64,000 nt of DNA from Bacteroidaceae bacterium (GCA_017461345.1 JAFTYP010000013.1:62001-126000); one strand, 5' to 3'; numbered from the stretch's first letter, positions 38,308-47,740 are shown. The notes: generated from the sequence alone by a model not told the origin. Translations and numbers: made by a program.

Positions 38308-39888
38308 TTACTTGAGTATGTTGTATCGGAAGTAGTCTGTCTGGACTTTTCCGCCTTGTGATTCTGTCGGGTTGTAGGCATAGAGTCCTATATGTGCGCC
38401 TTTCCAGTGTCCGTTGTGCATGGAGAATGGTTGTCCGGCCGGTGTGTAGTGTTTGCCGTCGGTGCTGTAGGAGAATTGGTGTATGTTCTGTTTGCTGTCG
38501 ATTGTGATTCGGAGATAGACGATTTTTCTGCATGGTTCCAGTATGGTTCGCTTGCCGTCGTCTTCTATGTAGATGTGTCTGTTGCCTTTTTTGCAGACGC
38601 CTATTCCTTTGAATTCCTTTCCCATGCAGAGTAATCCTGTGTGGTCTCCGTCGCGAAGTTGCGAGCAGTCGATGCGTGTTGTTGCTTCGCTTTTGTATCC
38701 CATTGTTTTTTGGCAGAGTGTTCCGCGTGCGTCCTTGATGCTGGTGGCAGGCAGTATGTGGCGGGTGAGCCATCCTTGTCGTTCGGTGAGGTTCCATGCG
38801 GTGTCCACGGGGTTGTGGTTCCATTGCCATTGTGGCCCGAGTTGTCGTTGTTTTTGGCCTATCCAGTAGGGTTGTTCTGCTGAGAATTCGTCGGTGCTTG
38901 CCGGCAGGAATGTTGTTGTTGTCTGTGTGGGTGCGGTCCATACGGGTACCGGTTCGCCTATGCCGTTGCCGTCTATGTCTGTGCCTACGAGTGGCCAGTT
39001 GTCTTTCCAGCGTGCGGGTTGGAGGTGTACGACTCTGCCCAGGGGCTGTGTGTCCTGGAAGTGTATGAACCACCATGTGTCGTCGTTGTGTTGGAGGAGT
39101 GCTCCCTGGTGTGGTCCGTTGATGGTTGTTGTGCCTTGTTCCAGTACGATACGTCGTTCGTAGGGGCCGTAGATGTTTTTTGAGCGGAGCACGGTTTGCC
39201 AGCCTTTGCTGACGCCTCCTTCGGGGATGACGAGGTAGTAGTATCCGTTGCGCTTGAGGAATTTTGTGCCTTCGGCAATGGGGCCTTCATAGACGGTCAC
39301 GCCGTCGTCGAGGAGTCTGGTGCCGTCGGGGCTCATCTTGTGTATGATGATGGGGCCTGCTCCCAGTTGGCTGCGCCCGAGATAGGCTTGCCCATCTTCA
39401 TCCCAGAACGGGCATGGGTCTTCCCAATACTTTACGTCTTTCACGCAGTGCAAGGGTGTCCAGGGGCCTTCGGGCTTTTCGGCTGTCGACATGAAGAGGC
39501 CTTCGTAGGGTGTGCAGAAATAGATGTAGAAGCGGCCGTTATGGTGGCGTATGGCCGGAGCCCACGAGCCGCCGCCATATTGGTTGTTCGTGTCGTAGCC
39601 AGGCAGTTCGATGCGGTCGTACACTTGGCTGATAATGCGCCAGTTCATCAGGTCGGACGACTCGAGCACTTGCATTCCCATGAAGTGGAAGTCGCTCGCC
39701 ACCATGTAGAATTTGTTGTTCGCGCGCACCACATCGGGGTCGCTGTAGTCGGCATTGAGAATGGGGTTCTTGTACGTATTGTTCTTCTGGTCGCCCCACT
39801 GAAGCGGTGGTTGTGCCAGCGAGGCGGCTGCCGTCGAGGCAACAAGCAAGAGCATGGAGGAGAGCCTCCTTAGAGTTGTTTTTCTCAT
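38308..39888 (-). CDS. GH43 family glycosidase (xylosidase/arabinofuranosidase type)
   Basis: 526 aa using ATG at 39886-39888, where MRKTTLRRLSSMLLLVASTA is a signal peptide. The five-bladed propeller contains the base Asp in NADYSDPDVVRANNKFYMV, the WEDPCPFWDEDGQAYLG Asp, and the acid Glu in GPIAEGTKFLKRNGYYYL. The C-terminal about 190 residues are a beta-sandwich (GWLTRHILPATS to DYFRYNIL) of the DUF1349/GH43_C2 kind. Likely substrates are xylo- or arabino-oligosaccharides. A TATCTTTG -7 box lies at 39931-39938. The upstream gene pair GH97-C69 is divergent. Confidence 0.9.
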   Translation of the reverse strand: MRKTTLRRLSSMLLLVASTAAASLAQPPLQWGDQKNNTYKNPILNADYSDPDVVRANNKFYMVASDFHFMGMQVLESSDLMNWRIISQVYDRIELPGYDTNNQYGGGSWAPAIRHHNGRFYIYFCTPYEGLFMSTAEKPEGPWTPLHCVKDVKYWEDPCPFWDEDGQAYLGRSQLGAGPIIIHKMSPDGTRLLDDGVTVYEGPIAEGTKFLKRNGYYYLVIPEGGVSKGWQTVLRSKNIYGPYERRIVLEQGTTTINGPHQGALLQHNDDTWWFIHFQDTQPLGRVVHLQPARWKDNWPLVGTDIDGNGIGEPVPVWTAPTQTTTTFLPASTDEFSAEQPYWIGQKQRQLGPQWQWNHNPVDTAWNLTERQGWLTRHILPATSIKDARGTLCQKTMGYKSEATTRIDCSQLRDGDHTGLLCMGKEFKGIGVCKKGNRHIYIEDDGKRTILEPCRKIVYLRITIDSKQNIHQFSYSTDGKHYTPAGQPFSMHNGHWKGAHIGLYAYNPTESQGGKVQTDYFRYNILK

Positions 39889-39978
39889 AAAATCATCCTT
39901 TCCGTCTGCCACATTATGGCCTGCTGTCTGCAAAGATATGATTTTCCTCCGACACTGCCTAATCTTTCGCCCAAAATA

Positions 39979-39986
39979 GGTTAACC
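39979..39986. repeat. Single GGTTAACC element in the GH43/GH97 divergent spacer
   Basis: One copy of the GTTAAC core followed by TTTCCGGGGCA, the same module as the multi-unit arrays elsewhere. Confidence 0.5.
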
Positions 39987-40057
39987 TTTCCGGGGCAACA
40001 GGCTGGCAAGGCTGATAATTTCGGTCAGCAAGAGGCGATTATTCCACGATTTTTTCG

Positions 40058-40065
40058 TAGATTTG
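40058..40065 (+). promoter_or_regulatory. -7 box of GH97 operon
   Basis: TAGATTTG, 22 bp upstream of the ATG at 40088. No clear TTG at the expected spacing, so only half a promoter is seen. Confidence 0.35.
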
Positions 40066-40087
40066 CAGCAGTTTGAACCCACAGACC

Positions 40088-42589
40088 ATGCAAATGAAAA
40101 AACTCCTGCTTGGCCTTGCCCTGATGCAAGTTGCCGTTTTGTGTGCCGAAGATTTCGTTGCCACATCGCCCGACGGAAGCCTGAAAGCCACCGTTTCCTT
40201 TACGGATGGCAAACTCTCATACTCTGTCAGCCGAGACGGCAGAATGCTCGTCTCCGAGTCGCCACTCGGGCTGAGACTCTCCACCAGCAACCTCACGGAA
40301 AGTCTGGAACTGGTGGAGGTGGATTCCGGCACCGTTGACGACAGCTACACACTGCCCGTGGGCAAACGCAGCCAATACCGCGACCACTGCAACACCCTCA
40401 CACTTACAATGAAGAGGAACACTTGGAGGATGAATGTCCTGTTCCGCCTCTACGACGACGGCTTTGCTTTCCGGTATCTTCTCCCAAAGTATGGCGGACA
40501 CGCTTCCGCTACACTTATCGACGAGGCGAGCCGCATTCGTGTGGCAAACATCAAGAGCACTACGGCCTGCCGCTTCTTGGGAAACTCGGGTGGCAACGAC
40601 CCTAACTACCCCAACGAAGGACTCTATACACAATACGACAACTGGCAAACACTCCTCCACACAGGCGACGCCCGCTACAACTCCCCTACCCTCGTCCATA
40701 ACGGCAACGACTATCTCCTCATCTCCGAAGCCGACTGCCGAGGCACCTTCTGCACTTCGCTCACCAAAGCCGAGGAAACGGAAGGCGAGTTCTCATACAG
40801 CTGGACAGGTCAGACAAAGGATTATGCCGAGGACAAGATGCATCGCATCACTTGCACCCTGCCTACCCAAACGCCTTGGCGAATGGTGGTGTGCGGCTCG
40901 CCGAAGACTATCTTCGAGACCACAATGACCGAGAATCTCTGTCCACCTACCGAGATGACCGACCTAAGTTGGATTAAGCCAGGCGTCTCTGCCTGGTACT
41001 GGGGAGGCTCCGACGGCGGAAAAAGCGAAATAACAAACACCTATGGCAGCCTGCAAAAAGGCGAGTGGGCTCACTGCGAACTGGCAGCCGACATGGGATG
41101 GAACTACTATCTCATCGACGCAGGCTGGAACAACTCCTGGTTCCCAACCTTCGTCAACAACGCCAACGCCAAGGGCGTGGACTGCCTGCTCTGGGGAGAC
41201 TCCAGACTCATCTATAGCAAAGCCTTCTCAAACGAGAACATGGATGCAACACTGAAACAGTGGAAAGACTGGGGCATCAAAGGCATCAAAGTCGACTTCT
41301 GGGAAGACGAATCGAAAGAAGCCATGGCACGAATGGAAAAACTCTACCAGACAGCAGCCAAACACCACATGCTCGTCAACCTCCACGGCTGCACACGTCC
41401 TTCTGGCCTACGCCGCACCTATCCGCACATCATGACCCAAGAAGGCATCTACGGCGGAGAACAACAATTCTGGAACCCAAAGTTGAACACCGCACAACAC
41501 CACCTCGACGTACTCTTCACCCGCAACGTAGTAGGCGCCATGGACTTCACGCCTGGCGACTTCGCCACCTGGCGAGGCAGCCTCCTCACACAAAGAAGCC
41601 AAGGACACCACCTCGCTCTGACAACACTCTTCGAGAGCAGCATCGTACACATCGCCGAAAGCGCAGAAAACCTCAAGTACTTCATCGGAAAAGACATCAT
41701 GAAACGCCTGCCCGCCGCCTGGGACGAAAGTCTGCTCGTCGAAGGCAATCCCACCTCCTTCGCCACTGTTGCCCGCCGCAAAGGCAACGACTGGTGGGTG
41801 TCCGGCATCAGTGTCAACGAACGCACCTGCCATCTGAATCTGAACTTCCTCAAAGAGGGAACAACCTACACAGCATACATCTACCGCGATGGCTCCTGCC
41901 GCACCGACCTCAAGTTCGAGAAGAGACAAGTAACGAAGGACACGACCCTCAGCCTGAAGGAACTGAGCGAGGGCGGCTTCCTCGTGCAGATATCTCCCGA
42001 CGCCAACCTCGATATTCCGCTTGCTCGCACCACATACGAGGCCGAATCCAATAAAAACACACTGGCAGGCAACCCCCAAAGAAAAACATACTCTGCACTC
42101 CATGCCTCGGGAGGCAGCTTTGTCGGCGACCTCGGAAACGGCGGCAAGATACAGTTCAACCGCATCAAGGCCACTCACGACGGCGAGTACATCCTTACCT
42201 TATATTATATGTCGCGAGACACGCGCCCGGCCAAGCTCTTCGTCAACAGCGAACAGATTGGCGACACCATCATCTTCAAGGACAATGGCGACTGCACCAG
42301 CTCGTGGGATCCCGACGGCATGGGATGGAAAATGATACCCATTCAACTGAAGAAAGGCTCCGCCAACACCATCACTATACAAGCCTTCGACAACCTGTGG
42401 GCACCCAACTTCGACCGCATCACCATACATCCTGTCCTCTCCGATGAAGAGGTGACAGCCATCAAAGACCCTAAAAACCCTAAAGTCCTTAAAGACCCTA
42501 ACTACTTCGCCCTCGACGGCCGCAAGCTGGCAGGCACTCCTGCGCGGGGCATTTACATTCACGACGGAAAGAAACTCTTGAAACAATGA
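40088..42589 (+). CDS. GH97 family glycoside hydrolase (alpha-glucosidase/alpha-galactosidase type)
   Basis: About 833 aa. The frame opens at a TTG (40073) but ATG at 40088 or 40094 gives a clean signal peptide (MKKLLLGLALMQVAVLC). GH97 N-domain: ATSPDGSLKATVSFTDGKLSYSV-like; catalytic barrel: WYWGGSDGGK, YYLIDAGW, GIKGIKVDFWEDE near residue 401, and TQEGIYGGEQQFW. The VDF Asp fits the nucleophile of retaining alpha-galactosidase-type members, an inference. After GH97_C a carbohydrate-binding sandwich (TTYEAESNKN, IQAFDNLWAPNFDRITI) and a GIYIHDGKKLLKQ tail follow. A short Lys-Asp-Pro-rich repeat joins the last two. It overlaps the next gene by 4 bp. Confidence 0.9.
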   Translation: MQMKKLLLGLALMQVAVLCAEDFVATSPDGSLKATVSFTDGKLSYSVSRDGRMLVSESPLGLRLSTSNLTESLELVEVDSGTVDDSYTLPVGKRSQYRDHCNTLTLTMKRNTWRMNVLFRLYDDGFAFRYLLPKYGGHASATLIDEASRIRVANIKSTTACRFLGNSGGNDPNYPNEGLYTQYDNWQTLLHTGDARYNSPTLVHNGNDYLLISEADCRGTFCTSLTKAEETEGEFSYSWTGQTKDYAEDKMHRITCTLPTQTPWRMVVCGSPKTIFETTMTENLCPPTEMTDLSWIKPGVSAWYWGGSDGGKSEITNTYGSLQKGEWAHCELAADMGWNYYLIDAGWNNSWFPTFVNNANAKGVDCLLWGDSRLIYSKAFSNENMDATLKQWKDWGIKGIKVDFWEDESKEAMARMEKLYQTAAKHHMLVNLHGCTRPSGLRRTYPHIMTQEGIYGGEQQFWNPKLNTAQHHLDVLFTRNVVGAMDFTPGDFATWRGSLLTQRSQGHHLALTTLFESSIVHIAESAENLKYFIGKDIMKRLPAAWDESLLVEGNPTSFATVARRKGNDWWVSGISVNERTCHLNLNFLKEGTTYTAYIYRDGSCRTDLKFEKRQVTKDTTLSLKELSEGGFLVQISPDANLDIPLARTTYEAESNKNTLAGNPQRKTYSALHASGGSFVGDLGNGGKIQFNRIKATHDGEYILTLYYMSRDTRPAKLFVNSEQIGDTIIFKDNGDCTSSWDPDGMGWKMIPIQLKKGSANTITIQAFDNLWAPNFDRITIHPVLSDEEVTAIKDPKNPKVLKDPNYFALDGRKLAGTPARGIYIHDGKKLLKQ

Positions 42590-44157
42590 GACACACAACA
42601 CTTCTGACATTCCTTGCCTGGGCTCTCTTCTGCTCGGCACAGACCGCCCAAGACGCCTGCACCAGCATCATGGTAGGCAAACAAGCATCGACCGACGGCT
42701 CGGTCATGACCAGCCACACCTGCGACTCGTGGTATCGCACATGGATAAGCATCGAACCCGCCAAGGACTATCCGCGCGACACAATCATGAGCATCTACGA
42801 AGGCTTGATGCACACAGAACACAGGAAAGACATGACAGGCGTCAAGGAAAAAGGCACCATTCCACAAGCACGCCACACCTATCGCTTCCTCAATACCGCC
42901 TACCCCTGCCTGAACGAAAAACAACTGGCCATGGGCGAAACAACCATAAGCGGTCGCGACACACTGCAAAACAAAAAGGGGCTCTTCTTCATCGAGGAGT
43001 TGCAACGCGTCGCCCTGCAACGCTGCACAACCGCCCGCGACGCTATTCGCCTGATGGGCAACCTTATTAAAGAATACGGCTATGCCGACAGCGGCGAATG
43101 TCTCACCATTGCAGACCAACACGAAGTCTGGATATTCGAAGTCTTCGGCGAAGGCCCCAAGAACATCGGCGGCGTGTGGGCAGCACAACGCATCCCCGAC
43201 GACGAAGTAGCCGTCAGCGCAAACATCTCACGCATCGGCAAACTGAATCTCGACGACACAGACTACTTCATGGCCTCGGACAACGTCTTCACCGTTGCAA
43301 AAGAACTGGGACTATGGGACGGAAAAAGCGAGTTCTCCTTCTGGAAAGCCTATTCCGGAGGCAACTACTTCAATGAACCGAAGAACTACAGCGTGCGCGA
43401 ACTCTTCATCATGCAACAACTGGCTCCCGATGCCAACTTTACCAACGATATGGAAGAACTGCCGCTCTCGGTGAAGCCAAAAGAAAAAGTCTCCGTCGAG
43501 AGGGTTTCAAAACTCTTGGGATCTTATTACGAAGGAACAGAACAAAGCCTTTCCTGTCGCATCGACTCCCTGGCCAAAGGCAACGGAAAGGTAAAACTCA
43601 AAGGCGGCAAGCCCCTGATAAGCAACCCCTGGATGCGTCCCGACGAGATACGACGCTATGCCGGACTGCTCAACGACTCCACGATGCAGAACATCCGCAC
43701 CGTCAGCGTGTCGTGGTGCGCCTACAGCACCGTCATCCAACTTCGCTCGTGGATGCCCGACGACATCGGCGGCGTAGCATGGATATCACTCGACAACCCA
43801 GGCCAGTCGCCTCGTTTCCCAGTCTTCTCCGGCAACACAGAATTGCCGATGATGCTTGACGTTTGTGGCCAACATCGCCAGCGTGAAGATGCCGCACTCT
43901 GGCACTACCGCGAAGCCAACCGCATCTCTTCCATGAGATGGGGACAGACACGCAAATCCATCCTGTCGGCTCAACAATACTTCCTCGACAAGGCCGAGCG
44001 TGAACAATCCTTCGTAGAACAAACCTGGTGGAACACCGACGAGAAGAAACGGACAGCCTTCCTCAACGGCTACACTGCCGACTTCTTCAATGCCACCATC
44101 GGCCGTTGGGACGAACTCGCCAAGAAATACTGGCGACAGTTCTGGTCCGGCTTCTGA
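42586..44157 (+). CDS. C69 family dipeptidase
   Basis: 523 aa. Signal peptide MRHTTLLTFLAWALFCSA, then DACTSIMVGKQASTDGSVMT: the Cys after DA is the N-terminal nucleophile exposed on maturation in C69 (PepD-like) dipeptidases. GECLTIADQHEVWIFEVFGEG and VSANISRIGKLNLDD are further family marks. It probably cleaves dipeptides in the periplasm. ATGA overlap with the GH97 gene shows coupling of a glycosidase and a peptidase, perhaps for glycopeptide use. A terminator follows at 44206. Confidence 0.9.
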   Translation: MRHTTLLTFLAWALFCSAQTAQDACTSIMVGKQASTDGSVMTSHTCDSWYRTWISIEPAKDYPRDTIMSIYEGLMHTEHRKDMTGVKEKGTIPQARHTYRFLNTAYPCLNEKQLAMGETTISGRDTLQNKKGLFFIEELQRVALQRCTTARDAIRLMGNLIKEYGYADSGECLTIADQHEVWIFEVFGEGPKNIGGVWAAQRIPDDEVAVSANISRIGKLNLDDTDYFMASDNVFTVAKELGLWDGKSEFSFWKAYSGGNYFNEPKNYSVRELFIMQQLAPDANFTNDMEELPLSVKPKEKVSVERVSKLLGSYYEGTEQSLSCRIDSLAKGNGKVKLKGGKPLISNPWMRPDEIRRYAGLLNDSTMQNIRTVSVSWCAYSTVIQLRSWMPDDIGGVAWISLDNPGQSPRFPVFSGNTELPMMLDVCGQHRQREDAALWHYREANRISSMRWGQTRKSILSAQQYFLDKAEREQSFVEQTWWNTDEKKRTAFLNGYTADFFNATIGRWDELAKKYWRQFWSGF

Positions 44158-44205
44158 AGACATCGCCAGTGTATCTTGCACGACACACTACGAAATTGAC
44201 AGTCT

Positions 44206-44240
44206 AAAGCCGCAGATGCCATTACATCTGCGGCTTATCT
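44206..44240 (+). terminator. Terminator of the GH97-dipeptidase operon
   Basis: AAGCCGCAGATG (44207-44218) pairs with CATCTGCGGCTT (44225-44236), 12 bp stem, followed by a T-rich stretch. On the minus strand an AGACT follows, so it is mainly plus-directed. Confidence 0.7.
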
Positions 44241-44301
44241 TGTTGTTTGTGTTGTCTATGTATAATTGGAACCAAAGCCCCAAAAGATACCCTGACAGGC
44301 A

Positions 44302-44628
44302 TCATATCTTGCCATAATACTCGAAATATGAAGTGTCAGTCATGGGGGAATGGTATGTTATATCGTCAATAAAGAATGCAACCATTCCGCGAACCTCAAT
44401 AGGCAAAGTCTTGTCTTCTGTGATGTGCCGGATTTCTGGGGAACAGTCGGACATCATGGATATATATTCCTCGTTGATAAAATATGATTTATTACTATGA
44501 ATACAACAGCGCATTTCGGCTTCCCAGAAGCATGCGATATATCTTTCCTTTTCGGTTTTATAGTGTCTGTAGGGATTGGTCTCTTCGCCTTTATAATAGC
44601 GGCAATACTTTATAAATTCATTTTCCAT
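44302..44628 (-). CDS. Small protein of unknown function, tandem paralogue 2
   Basis: 108 aa from ATG at 44626-44628 (frame open to 44652). It begins MENEFIKYCRYYKGEETNPY, nearly the same as the upstream gene (MEKNKYLKYCKYYKGEETIP), so the two arose by tandem duplication; the rest diverges. It is Cys- and aromatic-rich with no signal peptide. It overlaps the upstream gene by 11 bp. Tandem, diverged small genes with a common N-terminus recall immunity-protein families, but no toxin gene is next to it and I do not recognise the family. Confidence 0.6.
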   Translation of the reverse strand: MENEFIKYCRYYKGEETNPYRHYKTEKERYIACFWEAEMRCCIHSNKSYFINEEYISMMSDCSPEIRHITEDKTLPIEVRGMVAFFIDDITYHSPMTDTSYFEYYGKI

Positions 44629-44926
44629 AGTCAAAGATAAAATCCGCGCCACCTTGAGGGTTGTGAGAATAAGAGAAAATCACAAAAGAAGCCAGCATCT
44701 TTTGTACAAACTCTTCTTCAAAACTGTTTATAAATTCTTTTGTTTCAGGGAATGATTCGAAGCACATTGAAAGCATATTAAGACGTTCCCAGTCTTTCTG
44801 GTTGTTATCATAAGATGTGACATAGCCTCGTTCAAGATACCAAAATCGATTATAGTTCAAGTTTTCCGGAATGGTTTCTTCTCCCTTGTAGTATTTGCAG
44901 TATTTAAGATATTTATTCTTCTCCAT
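44618..44926 (-). CDS. Small protein of unknown function, tandem paralogue 1
   Basis: 102 aa, starts MEKNKYLKYCKYYKGEETIP and ends GGADFIFDYGK. It shares the YC[KR]YYKGEE motif with the following gene. Acidic, helical, cytoplasmic by appearance. It lies beside the replication/partition region (iterons begin 370 bp upstream). Function unknown. Confidence 0.6.
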   Translation of the reverse strand: MEKNKYLKYCKYYKGEETIPENLNYNRFWYLERGYVTSYDNNQKDWERLNMLSMCFESFPETKEFINSFEEEFVQKMLASFVIFSYSHNPQGGADFIFDYGK

Positions 44927-45296
44927 CTTCGTCTGGCGATTTAGACATTATGAATAAATAGACTCTGCCTCTGAAAACAAAACGGGGTTATCGTTCAGCA
45001 TTGTGTAGATTATAGGCATTCGTGTAGGCATCGGTGTCACGTCATCCCCATAAGATTTGCCAACAAAGTTATAAACAAATTTCTACTCCTTATCTGCAAC
45101 TGCAATGTTTTCTGTAAAAGAACCTCAGATTTACAACTCGAGTTGTCAACAAGACGACTATCTCCGCTCGCTGAAAGAAGAAAACCTTGCACCGAGGAAA
45201 GAAGTGGATAGGCCAGAAAGAACTTTTAGATCGAAATTCTTAAGAAAATCCATACTGCCACACAGATGTCTTCCATGATTCCCTTTTGCTCCATTT

Positions 45297-45759
45297 CTTC
45301 CGAAAGTTCGCACCTCGTTGGGGGGTTTGTGCCGCTGAAAGACATCGTTCGGCTCGGATTTCCATACTCCATGCCCCGTAAACGCCGCCTCTACCCTACC
45401 CTTTGGCGTCGAAAATGCCCCTTTTCTTACACTTGGTGCGAACTTTAGGAACTTTTTGACGACGCTTCATCTGCCAATAATCTACATTATTATATATATG
45501 GAGCTTCTTGGTGCGAAGTTTGGGAACACACAACAGGCAGAGGTGCGGACTTCGTGTACATTTCTGCCTTCAAGTGCGAAGTTAAGGAACATTTCTCGGC
45601 CTTTTTGCGTCGTTAACTGCCTCTTGGTGCGAACTTCACGCACATTTTTGAGGCATTTTCAGGGTTCTGCAATGAAAGTTGGCAGCAGAAACAGATTTAG
45701 TTCCCGAAGTCCGCACCTCATGGAGACATTTCAAGTGTGTCGGTGCGAACTTTAGGTAC
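45297..45759. repeat. Iteron cluster A (GGTGCGAACTTT..GAAC)
   Basis: Eight copies of an 18-bp motif, consensus GGTGCGAACTTTnnGAAC, often followed by ATTT. Plus-strand starts: 45435, 45510, 45542, 45573, 45626, 45742; minus-strand copies at 45297-45314 and 45700-45717. Plus-copy spacings are 75, 32, 31, 53 and 116 bp, close to whole numbers of helical turns. The same motif forms cluster B near the rep gene. Confidence 0.8.
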
Positions 45760-45944
45760 ATTTTCTTGTCCGAGAGTTATCTTTTGGTGCAAAACGGACT
45801 TTTCTAAATTGAAAAAAGACACCGAAAAGGTGCGCTCTTTTCTTTACAAGGGAGATGATTTGCGAAAAATCATACATTTCGCTGCCATTTCGGCACTGTA
45901 GAAAGTATGCTTTGTAACTATCTGAAAACAAGGCTCTAAATTTA

Positions 45945-46054
45945 ACGTGTTAAAATGGCAAAATAAACGTGTGAAGTTTGCCATTTACACGTGTGTGATT
46001 GGCCGACTTCACGTGTGTAATTTACGAACATCACATGTCGTGTTGGAAAACCAC
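45945..46054. repeat. Five-unit 22-bp ACGTGT repeat array
   Basis: The ACGTG core (ACATG in the last unit) is at 45945, 45967, 45989, 46011 and 46033, an exact 22-bp period. One spacer reads GAAGTTTGCCATTTA, the same as in the 51.8-kb array. Confidence 0.85.
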
Positions 46055-46311
46055 ACAGGGGAGATGCCGAAACATACGCTGAAAAGTGACGAAATACTGC
46101 GAAATTTCTTTACAAGATTTTTAGCCTGTATTGAAAATAAGTGCATTTCGAGGTTCAAAACATGCCCAGAAAAGGACAAAATCGGTCCGTTTGGAGCAAA
46201 ATGACACTCCAAACGAAAACCGACTTTCATATAATAGTAATGGGGATTCTATTCTCGTGAACCGGACACTCCCCTACTCTGCCTTTGAACGCTCGACGGC
46301 GACGGTGGCGT

Positions 46312-46683
46312 TTAAACCCACTGATAGACGCAGTCCTCGTACTGCTCAAGTATGCGAACAGCCTCTGCATCAAGTCCTTGTCCCTCCTTGTAGTGCTGCT
46401 TTAGGAACTGATGGAGCGCTGCACGAACAATGTTCTGCTTCTCGTACTTCTGACGGAAAGCAATGTAGTCCAGCGCATTACGGTCGTCCTCGCCCGTAAA
46501 GAAAGTGAAACCGCCAACCTTTTGAATGGTACAAACGCGACGCAAAGGCTTCTGCGCAGGTGTCTCTTCAACTATCTTATGGCGCACTGCCTCGTTGCTT
46601 GCCAACGGCTTTGGAGCGATAAAGTTTTGCGTTGCCTCCTGTGCCACACGGCTGATATTTAATGTTTTCTTCTTGATTGCCAT
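46312..46683 (-). CDS. Small partition-partner candidate downstream of parA
   Basis: 123 aa: MAIKKKTLNISRVAQEATQN at the start, then a basic/polar region and a helical C-terminus (ALDYIAFRQKYEKQNIVRAA to RILEQYEDCVYQWV). It is 98 bp after parA on the same strand. Small second genes after Walker-type parA genes usually encode the centromere-binding ParB-type partner; size and place fit, but no ribbon-helix-helix or HTH signature is certain by eye. The intervening AT-rich spacer has repeated TATCTGTATCTGTATATG-like steps that could be its operator. Confidence 0.6.
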   Translation of the reverse strand: MAIKKKTLNISRVAQEATQNFIAPKPLASNEAVRHKIVEETPAQKPLRRVCTIQKVGGFTFFTGEDDRNALDYIAFRQKYEKQNIVRAALHQFLKQHYKEGQGLDAEAVRILEQYEDCVYQWV

Positions 46684-46781
46684 AGTGTTATGTCTTTTTC
46701 TTGTTGTTAGTTACTTCTTTAAAACTCAGATACATCAATACACAAACACTCGGGTATATCTGTATCTGTATATGTAAATAT

Positions 46782-47678
46782 CTACATACTTCGCTCGGCC
46801 ATAAACTTCTTGTAAGCCGCATTGGCTATTTGGCCCCAGCGGGCAGGCGTCCATGACTTGGGACGCACCTTGCGGCCAATCATATATTCAGCCACTCGCA
46901 TGTAGTCGTCTGCCACAGGACTGTTGCTTGCATATTCAAACAAAGACATCTCGTAAGCAACTGATTCTGTGCAACGTATGCTTTCGCGAATACTCATGGG
47001 GAACAAGGGGGCCTTCACCTCCTCGATGTTGCTGTAATAGTCCTTCACTTCACGACTGATGCTACGATTGCGATTCCAGCGCACAAGCAAATAACCCATG
47101 ATGCTGACGGGGCAACGAAGTTTGGTATGCACTCTGTTTATGTAGTCGAGAAGACGAGGAAGACCCTGCAAACTATAAATGCCTGCCTCAGTCGGGACAA
47201 TAACGAAATCACTGGCAACCAATGCATTAGTGTTCATCACCGTCTCGCCTCCTGGAGCACAATCTATGAAGATATAGTCGTACATGTCGCGGATTCGCTG
47301 TCCGCTTTCCGGGTCAACTAAATTGAGAAATTCAGCCAGACGATGCTCACGATTGTACATCAACTGCAACTCGGCATTGATGTTACTCATGCTATGACTG
47401 CCCGGAACATAGTCGAGGCCATCGTAACGCGTATAAATAGGCAAAGGCAGCGACTCGCCGGGTTCTGCGTCGTGCAGCCACTCGTAGATGGTACTGTCTG
47501 CTTCCTGATGCACTGTTTTATCGACAGTGTCAGTCAAATTACACTGCGGATCAGTATCAATGAGCAAAACCTTCTTGCCTAAAAGCCAAAGAGCAAAGCC
47601 CAAATTGACACAGGTGGTTGTCTTGGCACATCCACCTTTATCATGTAAAAGAGAAATAACTTGTGACATATCGTTCAA
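46782..47678 (-). CDS. parA: ParA family partition ATPase
   Basis: 298 aa. Deviant Walker A at residues 14-22 (KGGCAKTTT), LLIDTDPQCNLT (A' box) and YDYIFIDCAPGG (Walker B) define the ParA/Soj/MinD class; the lack of an N-terminal HTH suggests a type Ib plasmid ParA or a Soj-like protein. The C-terminal part has RWGQIANAAYKKFMAERSM, rather longer than in Soj. It partitions replicons by forming dynamic gradients on the nucleoid. ATG at 47678 or 47669. It sits between two iteron clusters with a small partner downstream, so it most likely serves this replicon. Confidence 0.9.
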   Translation of the reverse strand: MNDMSQVISLLHDKGGCAKTTTCVNLGFALWLLGKKVLLIDTDPQCNLTDTVDKTVHQEADSTIYEWLHDAEPGESLPLPIYTRYDGLDYVPGSHSMSNINAELQLMYNREHRLAEFLNLVDPESGQRIRDMYDYIFIDCAPGGETVMNTNALVASDFVIVPTEAGIYSLQGLPRLLDYINRVHTKLRCPVSIMGYLLVRWNRNRSISREVKDYYSNIEEVKAPLFPMSIRESIRCTESVAYEMSLFEYASNSPVADDYMRVAEYMIGRKVRPKSWTPARWGQIANAAYKKFMAERSM

Positions 47679-47701
47679 GTATTATTGGTTGTTTTGCACG
47701 A

Positions 47702-47732
47702 CAAAGGTAGAAATATAAAATGAAACACACAA
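47702..47732 (-). promoter_or_regulatory. parA promoter
   Basis: Minus-strand TACCTTTG (47702-47709) preceded after 20 bp by TTG (47730-47732), 24 bp upstream of the parA ATG. It borders the TATTTG-rich region, so autoregulation is possible. Confidence 0.65.
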
Positions 47733-47740
47733 GAAAATAC

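Larger units (their letters stand above)
44927..46311. other. Non-coding flank of the replication/partition locus
   Basis: About 1.4 kb with no credible gene. 44930-45290 shows nothing I can identify. 45297-45759 holds iteron cluster A, 45945-46054 a 22-bp CACGTG-type array, and 46180-46230 a GGTCCGTTTGGAGC / GCTCCAAACGGACC-like imperfect dyad near the end of the small partition gene. Confidence 0.55.
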
